Source: a virus. From it: a stretch of DNA of 36,816 bases. Made by a program: the position numbers and the translations under genes. The DNA lies in IMG/VR virus record IMGVR_UViG_3300037485_000671, positions 1 through 36,816 of that record; one strand, written 5' to 3'. Position 1 is the first letter of the stretch. Each line of letters starts with the position of its first letter. Positions 24,105-31,041 of the stretch are shown piece by piece. The notes beneath the pieces are model-generated. The model was not told where the DNA came from, did not search any database, and worked only from the letters and a program-made list of their open reading frames with translations.

Positions 24105-24608
24105 CTAGCGTATGCGGAGCGAAGTTCCACGGGGAAGCAGTTCACAACCGGGAACTTTCTCGCCAGATTCAAGCACGGCGCGGATGGCATCCTTGTCCGG
24201 CTCCTGCACGATCCGGGTCAGGATGGGCGGCAGGGTTACTTCCGGGTCGATGCGTAGGGGCTGCTTGCCTCCGTTGCCCGCCACGGTGAACGCAAAGCGT
24301 GTGGTTTGGAACTTGGTCTTGCCCGTGCGCTCCATCGCTTCCTTCAGCCGTTCCCGGAGCCTATCCGAAAGCGCGGTGTCGGTATCGGCAAGTGCGCGAA
24401 GCCTCTTGGCTTCCTGCGTCCGCGCCGCTGCGCGTGCGGTCAGTTCGGTAATGACGGATGCGTAGCCTTCCGCTTTCTGCTCAAGCGCGGCATCCATCCC
24501 GGCAAGATGCTCTTCAAGCGCGGCGGCTGCTTCCGGGGAATCAACACCACCTTCAAGCATGATGGAAACGATGCTTTCAATCTCTGTCGTGAGTGCGTAC
24601 AGGCTCAT
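24105..24608 (-). CDS. Siphovirus Gp157-like protein
   Basis: 167 residues, ATG overlapping the previous stop by 4 bases, AAGGAG upstream. Helical and coiled first half (M-S-L-Y-A-L-T-T-E-I-E-S-I-V-S), then A-K-R-L-R-A-L-A, K-T-K-F-Q-T-T-R-F-A-F-T-V-A and P-E-V-T-L-P-P-I-L: the pattern of Gp157 phage proteins (Pfam PF05565), reported in phage resistance contexts and often next to single-strand annealing genes, as here. Confidence 0.8.
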   Translation of the reverse strand: MSLYALTTEIESIVSIMLEGGVDSPEAAAALEEHLAGMDAALEQKAEGYASVITELTARAAARTQEAKRLRALADTDTALSDRLRERLKEAMERTGKTKFQTTRFAFTVAGNGGKQPLRIDPEVTLPPILTRIVQEPDKDAIRAVLESGEKVPGCELLPRGTSLRIR

Positions 24609-24877
24609 GTGTTGTTCTCCTTGAAGCAGTCCCACCCCAAATCTTTCGCAACGCTGCTTGGCAAAATTTCAAACGCTCCGGCAAGCGAGCGACTTGCGCA
24701 AACCATCCGCCTCGCCTCATCGCGCTCGGCGCGGAGCCGTTCGATCTCGTCGGCGGCGAGCAAGTTTGTGCGCGTCAATTCAAAACCAAGTTGAGGTTTG
24801 CCAAACTCGTTAATCCGGGAGGTTGGTTGGTAGAAAGACTCGCGCCGTAGCCGGGTCACGATGTCGGATGCTGTCAT
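24605..24877 (-). CDS. Small protein with GWDCFK C-terminal module
   Basis: 90 residues, ATGA-coupled at both ends. Residues 37-90 hold A-A-D-E-I-E-R-L-R-A-E-R-D-E-A-R-R-M-V-C and then G-W-D-C-F-K-E, a module shared with genes at 26121 and 30373. The N-terminus (D-I-V-T-R-L-R-R-E-S-F) is unlike theirs. Third gene of the ERF operon. Function unknown. Confidence 0.72.
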   Translation of the reverse strand: MTASDIVTRLRRESFYQPTSRINEFGKPQLGFELTRTNLLAADEIERLRAERDEARRMVCASRSLAGAFEILPSSVAKDLGWDCFKENNT

Positions 24878-25194
24878 GGCTTCAACCTCCAAACCTTGAT
24901 GCTTCGTCCGTGCGTAGACGCACGCTCTGACGGGACTACCTGCCCCGTCCATTCAAACTGCCCACGGAACACGCTTCCGGCGGCGTTGCCCAACTCCGCG
25001 TAGTTCATCCCGATCTGCGCCATGCGGAACGCAACATCATCGGAAGTGACGCTGCCCTTGGATATGGCAATTCGATGAGCAAGGTTCTTCGCAGTAGCGA
25101 GGAGTTGCGGACAGGCGGCAGCGGCTCTTGCCATGCCGCTTTCCTTGCGGCGTAGTGTTTCGGCGTAGTCAAACAGGTCAGAAGGGCAATGCAT
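24874..25194 (-). CDS. Small protein, possible winged-helix domain
   Basis: 106 residues overlapping the ERF gene end by 17 bases. Region 45-106 reads G-S-V-T-S-D-D-V-A-F-R-M, G-S-V-F-R-G-Q-F-E-W-T-G and a C-terminal H-G-R-S-I-K-V-W-R-L-K; this pattern recurs in phage replication/recombination operons and looks like a winged helix. DNA binding is inferred from that and from the operon. Confidence 0.68.
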   Translation of the reverse strand: MHCPSDLFDYAETLRRKESGMARAAAACPQLLATAKNLAHRIAISKGSVTSDDVAFRMAQIGMNYAELGNAAGSVFRGQFEWTGQVVPSERASTHGRSIKVWRLKP

Positions 25195-26008
25195 CGGATT
25201 CCTCCTTCCGTGCTGCCGGAGCGGAGGGGGTCAGCACGCGCATGACTTCTAGCGCGGGGCCGACACGCGCAACGTCAAGGCGCAGGGTCTTGCCCGTGGC
25301 TTCCTTGGCAACTTCGGCATAGCCGTCAACCTTGGTGGAGATCCAAACCCGGCCATGCTCCCCGGCGGCGTGAATAGCGTGGGGCTTGCCCGGGCGCGTG
25401 GTCACGCGCAGGATTTCAAAGTCGCCTTCGTACTCGTCCGGGTACTTGTCCATCACGCCCGCAGACGGGCTAGGAGCCGCCTTGGCGGGTTCCTGCTTCT
25501 CCGGGGCTTCCCGGGCGGGTTCCGGCACAGGGGCCGCTCCCCGGGCATTCTCCGGGCGGAACGTATCCCGCGTGGTGCGCTGCTGCGCCTTGCGCCGCTC
25601 GTTGTGTTCCTGACGGTCTTCGTCCCCGTCATCGTCCTCATGGGGGTCACCCACAATCGCGCACAGGCTGATGAGGCTGTACCGCCGCAGGTAGGTGACC
25701 ACGCTTCCGGCCTGTTGCACGTTGCTGTTCCCGGCGATGGGAAACGCCATCGTTTCCCGCATCCATTCGCCGGACGCGTGAATCAGGCTTGTGGTAACGG
25801 CCACGCGGTTTTCAGCAATCGCCACGCTCTGCATCAGCGCGATGCCCTGCTTTGCCATCGGCTTTCGCACGGCATTCAGCACGGCGGCAAGCGTTGCGAA
25901 GCGTGACTTGAAGTGCGGGTTCACGCCGTCAAGTTCGGGGTTGTCAATCTCAAGATGCGCCTTCGCAAGTGCTGCTGCGATGGCTCCGGTTGTCTCGCTC
26001 GTTTCCAT
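25178..26008 (-). CDS. erf: ERF-family single-strand annealing protein
   Basis: 276 residues from ATG 26008 (AAGGAGA upstream). Core residues 20-130 match ERF proteins: F-A-T-L-A-A-V-L-N-A-V-R-K-P, V-T-T-S-L-I-H-A-S-G-E-W-M, Q-A-G-S-V-V-T-Y-L-R-R-Y-S-L and the acidic D-D-D-G-D. It pairs complementary single strands in phage recombination and genome circularisation. A long P/A/E linker (140-185) precedes a C-terminal domain of about 80 residues that may bind partners. First gene of a four-gene operon. Confidence 0.9.
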   Translation of the reverse strand: METSETTGAIAAALAKAHLEIDNPELDGVNPHFKSRFATLAAVLNAVRKPMAKQGIALMQSVAIAENRVAVTTSLIHASGEWMRETMAFPIAGNSNVQQAGSVVTYLRRYSLISLCAIVGDPHEDDDGDEDRQEHNERRKAQQRTTRDTFRPENARGAAPVPEPAREAPEKQEPAKAAPSPSAGVMDKYPDEYEGDFEILRVTTRPGKPHAIHAAGEHGRVWISTKVDGYAEVAKEATGKTLRLDVARVGPALEVMRVLTPSAPAARKEESDALPF

Positions 26009-26056
26009 GTGTGTCTCCTTGCCCGGTTCGCCGGGTGCGTTGCCGCATCGTGCGGC
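26009..26056 (-). promoter_or_regulatory. Structured leader of the ERF mRNA
   Basis: Starts with GCCGCA-CGA-TGCGGC (26056-26042), at the predicted +1, so again a 5-terminal hairpin, but without the AGGTC loop. Then CCCGG-CGAA-CCGGG (26035-26022) and AAGGAGACACAC before the ATG. Confidence 0.7.
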
Positions 26057-26062
26057 GGTTTC

Positions 26063-26090
26063 ATTATACACCCGGCTACGCCGGGGTCAA
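26063..26090 (-). promoter_or_regulatory. Consensus promoter of the ERF operon
   Basis: TTGACC (26090-26085), 16-bp spacer containing the palindrome CCGGC-GTA-GCCGG, perfect TATAAT (26068-26063). Confidence 0.85.
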
Positions 26091-26093
26091 GCA

Positions 26094-26112
26094 GGGGCGG
26101 TCGCATCGCCCC
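26094..26112 (-). terminator. Hairpin between upstream gene and ERF promoter
   Basis: GGGGCG, loop ATGCGAC, CGCCCC, 9 bases after a stop codon and 4 bases before TTGACC. No U tract; similar in place to 23236-23261. Confidence 0.45.
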
Positions 26113-26120
26113 CGATTTCC

Positions 26121-26591
26121 TCAATCCATTTCCATCTGCTCACCGCGCATCCACGCGGGGATGTCGTTGTCCTTGGCAGGGGCGGTCGGCGTTTCGTCCT
26201 GCGACTTAAAGCAATCCCATCCGTTGAAGTCTGCAAGGTCTTCGGGCGTGTCGTATTCGCTGTGCCTTGCAGCAAATACGCAATACATCCGGCGTGCGTT
26301 GTCGCGCTCTTCGCGCAGCAGTTCCGTCTGCGCGGGAGCAGGAACGCCAACCCCGGCAAGGTTCTTGTGCGCCATGACAGCAGCGGCGTTTGCGCGGTCA
26401 AACGCTTCAAGCAGTCCATCAATCGCGGGCAGCATCCCTTCGTAAACAGCAGCAACCTTGTGGCAATTCGCTGCTTGGTACGCATCGCTTGCCTTGCGGA
26501 TTGCGCCCATGAGTTGAGCAAGGTTCTTCATGTTCTCAACAACGGCGCGGTCGGTCTTCTCAAGGCTGCTGCGGGTGGCTTCGTTCTTCAT
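26121..26591 (-). CDS. Protein with GWDCFK module, unknown function
   Basis: 156 residues from ATG 26591. Helical first two thirds (K-N-L-A-Q-L-M-G-A-I-R-K-A-S-D-A-Y), then the module E-E-R-D-N-A-R-R-M-Y-C ... G-W-D-C-F-K, and a tail D-I-P-A-W-M-R-G-E-Q. Single gene behind an AGGTC-leader promoter. Shares the module with genes 24605 and 30373 only. Function unknown. Confidence 0.72.
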   Translation of the reverse strand: MKNEATRSSLEKTDRAVVENMKNLAQLMGAIRKASDAYQAANCHKVAAVYEGMLPAIDGLLEAFDRANAAAVMAHKNLAGVGVPAPAQTELLREERDNARRMYCVFAARHSEYDTPEDLADFNGWDCFKSQDETPTAPAKDNDIPAWMRGEQMEMD

Positions 26592-26649
26592 GGCTCTGTC
26601 TCTCCTAGTTCCCGGTTCGCCGGGTGCGGCGGGCGCGACCTGCGCCCAC
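26592..26649 (-). promoter_or_regulatory. Double-hairpin mRNA leader, AGGUC loop
   Basis: Hairpin 1: GGGCGC, loop AGGTC, GCGCCC (26647-26631). Hairpin 2: CCCGG, loop CGAA, CCGGG (26624-26611). Then ACTAGGAGAGACAGAGCC and ATG 26591. Confidence 0.78.
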
Positions 26650-26655
26650 ACCGGA

Positions 26656-26684
26656 ATAGTAACGCCCCTTTGGGGCGGGGTCAA
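26656..26684 (-). promoter_or_regulatory. Promoter with palindromic spacer (gene 26121)
   Basis: TTGACC (26684-26679), 17-bp spacer with the perfect palindrome CGCCCC-AAA-GGGGCG, TACTAT (26661-26656). The -35 box lies 2 bases past the upstream gene. Confidence 0.75.
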
Positions 26685-26685
26685 G

Positions 26686-27096
26686 TCACATAGTGGGATT
26701 TTCTTGGTTTTTCTTTTTCCCCGTCTTGGGGGTGTCGGTCACCACCCGGCCCGGGCTGAACGGGTCGTAGATTTCCCACGTTTCCCCGTTCCACTTGGCA
26801 TCAAGGTTGGTGAGCAGGTCGCCGTTCTCCTTGGAATCCTCCGGGTGAACTTCGTAGACGTACAGGTCAAGCGTGTAGCCGGGTGCAATCTCCTCGCTGA
26901 TGTCTTCAACAACGTAGGTGTGGTTCAGGTCTGAATCCTCCGGCCACTTGGTGCTGTCAAACGTAAGAACCTGATTCTTGAATTCGCGGTTGCCTGTCAT
27001 GTCGCGCTCCCCGGCTTCCACCATCATCCGGGTTCCAAAGTAGGCGCGAACGGCGCGGCGGATGGAGGCGGCATCGTGACGATTGAACTTTCGCAT
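26686..27096 (-). CDS. Acidic protein of unknown function
   Basis: 136 residues from ATG 27096, 7 bases after GGAG (ATG 27102 is too close to it). N-terminus basic and helical (M-R-K-F-N-R-H-D-A-A-S-I-R-R-A-V-R-A-Y-F-G-T-R), middle beta-rich (N-H-T-Y-V-V-E-D-I-S-E-E-I), tail lysine-rich. Second gene of the unit at 27588. No family recognised. Confidence 0.65.
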   Translation of the reverse strand: MRKFNRHDAASIRRAVRAYFGTRMMVEAGERDMTGNREFKNQVLTFDSTKWPEDSDLNHTYVVEDISEEIAPGYTLDLYVYEVHPEDSKENGDLLTNLDAKWNGETWEIYDPFSPGRVVTDTPKTGKKKNQENPTM

Positions 27097-27123
27097 AGTC
27101 ATGCTCCTTTCTTGATTCGTGAT

Positions 27124-27588
27124 TCAAGCGTTGATAGCGGCACGGGCGTTGGCATACGCCTTGGCTGCGGAAATGGCATCTGCCCACTTCTCGCACTCTT
27201 CGCCGGACAGGATGGCGGAATCATGCGCGAAGGCAAGCAGCGCAAGCGCAGCGGCCTTGCAGACATCGGCCTGTTCCCGGGTGTTGTTGCCTTCGGCAAG
27301 CGTTCCGCACAATGCGCCGATACGCGCAATCAACTGCCCCTTGTAGTCAACATCATGCTTCGCAGTTTCCGGGGTTACGTCCAAGTCGTATGCGGCATCG
27401 AACGCCGACAGGATGCCCGCTGACTCCGGCAGGTACACGGTGTGCAATTGCTGCACGCGCTTGCCCTTCCCGGCAAGCCAATTGCAGAACCCGGTGCGCA
27501 GCACGCGAACAAGGCTGTTCAGCGCGGTGAACTCCGAAACGGTCAGGTCGATGCGGTAGGACTCACGGGTCGGGCGGGTGATCTTCAT
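27124..27588 (-). CDS. Helical protein of unknown function with AGGTC leader
   Basis: 154 residues from ATG 27588. An N-terminal strand (M-K-I-T-R-P-T-R-E-S-Y-R-I-D-L-T-V-S-E) is followed by long alanine-rich helices. Cys residues at three places without metal motif. First gene behind promoter 27650-27677 and a leader. Function unknown. Confidence 0.68.
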   Translation of the reverse strand: MKITRPTRESYRIDLTVSEFTALNSLVRVLRTGFCNWLAGKGKRVQQLHTVYLPESAGILSAFDAAYDLDVTPETAKHDVDYKGQLIARIGALCGTLAEGNNTREQADVCKAAALALLAFAHDSAILSGEECEKWADAISAAKAYANARAAINA

Positions 27589-27643
27589 GGCTGTGTCTCC
27601 TAGTCCCGCGTCCGGCGGGTGCGGGTCAAGCGACCTGCTTGAC
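27589..27643 (-). promoter_or_regulatory. Double-hairpin mRNA leader, AGGUC loop
   Basis: Hairpin 1: GTCAAGC, loop AGGTC, GCTTGAC (27643-27625), its first base at the predicted +1. Hairpin 2: CCCGC, loop CGGAC, GCGGG (27619-27605). Then GACTAGGAGACACAGCC and the ATG. Confidence 0.8.
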
Positions 27644-27649
27644 TCCTGA

Positions 27650-27677
27650 AAGATACACCATCCCCGAACGGGGTCAA
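27650..27677 (-). promoter_or_regulatory. Promoter with palindromic spacer (unit 27588-26686)
   Basis: TTGACC (27677-27672), 16-bp spacer holding CCCC-GTT-CGGGG across its start, TATCTT (27655-27650). Fourteen bases upstream of the -35 box is the inverted repeat aaatccgggtggattt (27691-27706, plus strand), which overlaps the stop codon of the nuclease gene. Confidence 0.75.
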
Positions 27678-27704
27678 GGGGGGTAGGGGTAAATCCGGGT
27701 GGAT

Positions 27705-28136
27705 TTATTTCAATTTGTGGAGGGGCCGGAATGCGGTCAGGGGGATAAATTCGCACAACTCCATATCCTGCGGGTCGTTACGGTCATTCCGACCGTTTCG
27801 GGAGCGGCGAAATGTTTTTTCTCCCAAGTGCAATAGCCCCACCCCGTCCGGCCAACCAACGAGCAGGTACGCAGCGCAGGGCATCTCTTGCGCCAGTTCG
27901 CGCAGCGTGTCTACCTTGGCCGCGCCAATCATGTAGTACGCGAATCGGTGCATGGCGCATTGCCGCGCCTTGACTTCGACTATTGCAACGGTCTTGCCGT
28001 GCTGCGTGAACGCGAAGTCATACGGGGCTTGCGGCTCTGTCTCCACGCATTGCAGGTCGGGGCGTTCGCGCTGCATGAACGCAATCAGTTGCCGTTGCCT
28101 TGCCCGGTCTTCTTGTCGCTCGTACAGGGGACGCAT
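27705..28136 (-). CDS. PD-(D/E)XK-like nuclease
   Basis: 143 residues, helical start (Q-L-I-A-F-M-Q-R-E-R-P-D), then Y-D-F-A-F-T-Q-H-G-K-T-V-A-I-V-E-V-K-A-R-Q near residues 39-59: Asp40 followed by E-V-K is the PD-(D/E)XK catalytic pattern. The later L-L-V-G-W strand fits the fold. A VRR-NUC or resolvase-like nuclease in recombination next to ERF and RusA genes is likely. No clear SD; the gene follows a terminator, so its promoter was not found. Confidence 0.65.
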   Translation of the reverse strand: MRPLYERQEDRARQRQLIAFMQRERPDLQCVETEPQAPYDFAFTQHGKTVAIVEVKARQCAMHRFAYYMIGAAKVDTLRELAQEMPCAAYLLVGWPDGVGLLHLGEKTFRRSRNGRNDRNDPQDMELCEFIPLTAFRPLHKLK

Positions 28137-28146
28137 TGCGTCACAA

Positions 28147-28185
28147 GAATAAACCCGGGCGGGATCTTTCGATCAACCGCCCGGG
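28147..28185 (-). terminator. Intrinsic terminator after the DUF932-like gene
   Basis: CCCGGGCGG (28185-28177) with CCGCCCGGG (28062-28154 side at 28162-28154), perfect 9-bp stem around a 14-base loop, followed by TTTATTC. Confidence 0.78.
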
Positions 28186-28238
28186 CTTCCGGGGGCAAAA
28201 GAATCGGGGGGCCGTCCGTAGCCTCCCCTGTCTCCATC

Positions 28239-29252
28239 TTACATCATCTTCCCTGCGATGGCGAACGCGTCAGCGGTCGCCTCTGCGGTCTGCCCAACCC
28301 ACGCGGCGTACTTGCGCTCCGCTGCGTCCTTGGTGCGGACAGCCCATCCGGCGCGAAGGTGCTGAATTGCGCTTGTAGCGGCATTGGTGGCCGTCCACAG
28401 GTTCGCGCCGTATTCCTGCGATTCGCGGTCAAACGTCTGCGCGGCGTGCGCAAGGAAAGCAACTGCCTTTTCCTTACGGTTGAGTTCCCAACCGTTGGAC
28501 GGGGCGGCGGGAATCTCGCCGTCAAGTTGCGTCAGGACATCAGACCACAGGTTGCGCACGGTTTCACGGTTGACCTGCTTCGTTGCCATCGCGGTGGCAA
28601 TCTTGCGCCCGTTGTCAATGTCGGAGAACCAACGCTTGATGTCGGTTGCAAGGCTCTCAACCTTGGTTCCGATGTTGAGCGTGTGCCGGAAAGACCATCC
28701 GGCGCGGCCCGACAGGGCAGCGTGGAACGTGTTGCTGCACACCACGCGAACGGAGGTGGGCAGCACGCGCAGGGCCATCGTGCCATCGTGCGAGTTGCCA
28801 ATCATCAGATAGGGCTGCGCAATGTCGCCGCGTCCGGTCATGTCAACAGACGGGGCGCGAAGCAGCATCCACACCTTGCGACCACCGCGAATGCTCCCGG
28901 CGGATTCGACTTCCACGCCCTGCGAATCGCCTGCGAGGCGGAAGCCGTATGCAAGGTCGGCAAGCGTGGTGTTCTGAATCGGCTGATAGTCGCCGCCGAC
29001 CACCGCGAGGACGGAATGGTCATCGGAGCGGACAAGCATCTTGCTGCCGTCCGTGGACACGCGGTACTCGTCATCCTCGCCGGGGTTGTAGATGCCCGTG
29101 AGCGTGTCCGACTCTTCAACCGTCCATTCCATCCCGGCGATGCGGAGCGCGGCGAACGGGTTCGGCGCACCCTTGACCACCGTTCCAAGACCGTGCCACG
29201 CGGCGTTGTCTGCGAGAACCAAACCATCGTTGCTGTAGATTTCTGCTGCCAT
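28239..29252 (-). CDS. DUF932 / TIGR03299-like phage protein
   Basis: 337 residues from ATG 29252 (AGGAGA upstream). N-terminus has A-W-H-G-L-G-T-V-V, the diagnostic start of DUF932 (phage/plasmid-like TIGR03299) proteins, then D-H-S-V-L-A-V-V-G-G-D-Y, F-R-L-A-G-D-S, I-R-G-G-R-K-V-W-M and T-V-R-N-L-W-S. The family is common in phages and plasmids and has no proven function. Monocistronic: AGGTT-leader promoter in front, terminator behind. Confidence 0.85.
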   Translation of the reverse strand: MAAEIYSNDGLVLADNAAWHGLGTVVKGAPNPFAALRIAGMEWTVEESDTLTGIYNPGEDDEYRVSTDGSKMLVRSDDHSVLAVVGGDYQPIQNTTLADLAYGFRLAGDSQGVEVESAGSIRGGRKVWMLLRAPSVDMTGRGDIAQPYLMIGNSHDGTMALRVLPTSVRVVCSNTFHAALSGRAGWSFRHTLNIGTKVESLATDIKRWFSDIDNGRKIATAMATKQVNRETVRNLWSDVLTQLDGEIPAAPSNGWELNRKEKAVAFLAHAAQTFDRESQEYGANLWTATNAATSAIQHLRAGWAVRTKDAAERKYAAWVGQTAEATADAFAIAGKMM

Positions 29253-29309
29253 TGCTAGTGTCTCCTGTTTCCCCAAACCGGGGGAGCGGTGCGGGCAACC
29301 TGCCCACAC
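29253..29309 (-). promoter_or_regulatory. Double-hairpin mRNA leader, AGGUU loop
   Basis: Hairpin 1: GTGTGGGC, loop AGGTT, GCCCGCAC (29309-29289, one U.G). Hairpin 2: TCCCC, loop CGGTTT, GGGGA (29285-29270). Then AACAGGAGACACTAGCA and the ATG. Confidence 0.75.
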
Positions 29310-29313
29310 CGGA

Positions 29314-29341
29314 ACTATACACCCCCTTGCGGCGTGGTCAA
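29314..29341 (-). promoter_or_regulatory. Promoter with GC-rich spacer (gene 28239)
   Basis: TTGACC (29341-29336), 16-bp spacer, TATAGT (29319-29314). The upstream box aatttcgacagattt starts 14 bases from the -35 box (29355-29369, plus strand). Confidence 0.8.
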
Positions 29342-29379
29342 GGGGGTGGATGGGAATTTCGACAGATTTATTTGGCGGG

Positions 29380-29838
29380 CTATTCGTGTTCGTAAACCCA
29401 CCTGCCGGAAGCCGGGGCCGGGGCAAGGTTGATGACTGCGCCCGAACGCTGCCCGGGCGTAGCCCACACGCGCTCAATGGCAAGAACGGCTATCTGCCGA
29501 TCATCGTGGTACGCAATCCCGGTCAACGCATCCCCGATAGCGCGAATCAATTTGTCGCAGTCTGCCTTGCCGGGACGCGCTGCCGCGCTCTGCTTCACCG
29601 TTCCATCTTTGCGGAAGTGCGATGCGGGGCGCACGAAGCGCACGCACGCGTACAAGGCAACGTCACCTTCAAACATCGGGCAACTCTGCGCGGTCGCTGC
29701 GTCACTCACGCAAGCGCGCCACGGCTTTACCTTCTTGCTGTTCTCTAGCATGATGGTGCGGCCCGTTTTCAGCGTCACCAATCGCTTGCTGCCTTGCGCG
29801 GCGGGATCGCCGTCAACGTAGATGGTTGCGCTTGTCAT
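29380..29838 (-). CDS. rusA: RusA-like Holliday junction resolvase
   Basis: 152 residues. R-P-G-K-A-D-C-D-K-L-I-R-A-I-G-D-A-L-T-G near residues 88-107 and Y-H-D-D-R-Q-I (110-116) give the RusA acidic residues (Asp93, Asp95 and Asp112/113), which cut four-way junctions. Lys/Arg early strands fit as well. Last gene of the nine-gene overlapping operon; its start overlaps the previous stop (ATGA). Confidence 0.88.
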   Translation of the reverse strand: MTSATIYVDGDPAAQGSKRLVTLKTGRTIMLENSKKVKPWRACVSDAATAQSCPMFEGDVALYACVRFVRPASHFRKDGTVKQSAAARPGKADCDKLIRAIGDALTGIAYHDDRQIAVLAIERVWATPGQRSGAVINLAPAPASGRWVYEHE

Positions 29839-30104
29839 CCTTGCCCTTCGTACATTGCCTTGTCCATCTGCTTCTTCAACAGTTCGCCGTGTTCGGTGGC
29901 AAGTTCCTTGATGTACGTCAGCAACCTCTGCTGCTCGTCACGAAGGGTGTGAATGGTCGATGCGGCTTCATCAAGCAACGCTGCGTCCTTCATGTCCTGT
30001 TCGCGGTAGTGCGGATACTCCGCAGAGTCCTCAATCGGAATATCCGACCATGACTCTCGCGTTTCCTTTGCCCGTGCTGCAAGCCGCTCAACAACGTCAG
30101 TCAT
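29835..30104 (-). CDS. Coiled-coil small protein
   Basis: 89 residues, acidic, mostly one or two long helices (A-S-T-I-H-T-L-R-D-E-Q-Q-R-L-L-T-Y-I-K-E) of coiled-coil type. Coupled by ATGA overlap at both ends to operon neighbours. No family recognised. Confidence 0.65.
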   Translation of the reverse strand: MTDVVERLAARAKETRESWSDIPIEDSAEYPHYREQDMKDAALLDEAASTIHTLRDEQQRLLTYIKELATEHGELLKKQMDKAMYEGQG

Positions 30105-30376
30105 CGCTTCCCCTTTGAGAATTGAACCATCTCGTTTGTCATGTCATCGAACCATTCCGGATCAGGCAAACCGTTGCATCGGTGTTCCATGTATTGATCG
30201 TTCTGCGAATGCACAACGCAAACATGAGTACGTCCGGGTGAGCAAGTGAAGATCACCCCATCATCATCAACTGCAATGAAGCCGCGTTCGGTCTTGCCAA
30301 CCGTGAATCCTTGGCTGCGCAAGTGATCCATCAGGACGCTTCGCTTGTCAATCGTTGGATGGCTTGCAGTTGTCAT
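30101..30376 (-). CDS. Small protein of unknown function
   Basis: 91 residues, alpha/beta look: R-S-V-L-M-D-H-L-R-S-Q-G-F-T-V-G, then strands F-I-A-V-D-D-D-G-V-I-F-T and H-V-C-V-V-H, then a helix. ATGA-coupled on both sides. No family recognised. Confidence 0.65.
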   Translation of the reverse strand: MTTASHPTIDKRSVLMDHLRSQGFTVGKTERGFIAVDDDGVIFTCSPGRTHVCVVHSQNDQYMEHRCNGLPDPEWFDDMTNEMVQFSKGKR

Positions 30377-30612
30377 GCTTCACCCTTAAAGCAACTCCAC
30401 CCGCGTTCACACGCAATTGCTTGTGGGTCGCCGTGATGAGCGGTCGCCATCCGGCACACCTCTTGTCTTGCCTCGTCACGCTCCTCACGAAGCGCGTCAA
30501 TGAACGTCATCAGTTCGCCAATCTCGTTCTTGTTGATGAAAGCAAACTCACCCCGGCGCAGCATTCCTTCCTGCTGCCTCTTCAGGTGTTGCACGATTGA
30601 TGGCTCGTTCAT
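30373..30612 (-). CDS. Small protein with GWSCFK module
   Basis: 79 residues. Residues 40-79 hold A-L-R-E-E-R-D-E-A-R-Q-E-V-C ... G-W-S-C-F-K, the same module as in genes 24605 and 26121 (Ser instead of Asp). The N-terminus is different. ATGA-coupled. Function unknown. Confidence 0.68.
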   Translation of the reverse strand: MNEPSIVQHLKRQQEGMLRRGEFAFINKNEIGELMTFIDALREERDEARQEVCRMATAHHGDPQAIACERGWSCFKGEA

Positions 30613-30806
30613 GCGGATGGCTCCATGTCTTCAATCTGAACTACAACGGCTTCCATCGTCTTCGCATGACGCGTGCCTTTGATGATGCGGGAAACGCTTG
30701 CCTGTGAAACACCGTGCTTGCGGGCAATGTCGTTCTGCTTGACCCCCGCCGCCTTCTGATCCCGAATCGACTTGACAACCTCTTCTGTCAACTTGCTCTT
30801 ACGCAT
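30609..30806 (-). CDS. Small HTH protein, resolvase/Hin-type helix-turn-helix
   Basis: 65 residues from ATG 30806 (AAAGGA upstream). T-E-E-V-V-K-S-I-R-D-Q-K-A-A-G-V-K-Q-N-D-I-A-R-K-H-G-V-S-Q is a clear homeodomain-like HTH as in invertase C-termini, followed by a short acidic tail. No catalytic domain, so a DNA-binding regulator rather than a recombinase. Confidence 0.78.
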   Translation of the reverse strand: MRKSKLTEEVVKSIRDQKAAGVKQNDIARKHGVSQASVSRIIKGTRHAKTMEAVVVQIEDMEPSA

Positions 30807-31041
30807 GATCGTCCTTTCGCTTTCTGACCCGTAGGTAAGCGGGAATAGCCCGGTCAATGCTTGTTCCCGTTGCGTCATACCAATCTGTCAAGTTCAACAT
30901 TGCTTCGTATGCGGTTTCCGGTTCGCACTCCCCCCGTTCTGCCGCGTCCATGACACGCTTCATGGCGCGTTCGTGCGCCATGCGCTGTTGTTCTTGTCCT
31001 CTATGGCGCGAGTTTTCCACGCCGTTTACGTTACTGCTCAT
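30799..31041 (-). CDS. Small charged protein of unknown function
   Basis: 80 residues, helical and charged (R-A-M-K-R-V-M-D-A-A-E-R-G-E, Y-E-A-M-L-N-L-T-D-W-Y), with a basic tail. ATGA overlap with the MarR-like gene; overlaps the HTH gene by 8 bases. No family recognised. Confidence 0.65.
   Translation of the reverse strand: MSSNVNGVENSRHRGQEQQRMAHERAMKRVMDAAERGECEPETAYEAMLNLTDWYDATGTSIDRAIPAYLRVRKRKDDHA

Noticed and set aside
27888-29258. 456-codon plus-strand frame
   Set aside because: Antisense to the DUF932-like and nuclease genes, both with good domains and starts. It also crosses an intrinsic terminator.
30609-30806. Possible serine recombinase/invertase
   Set aside because: Only the HTH part is present; there is no catalytic domain and no inverted invertible segment found.
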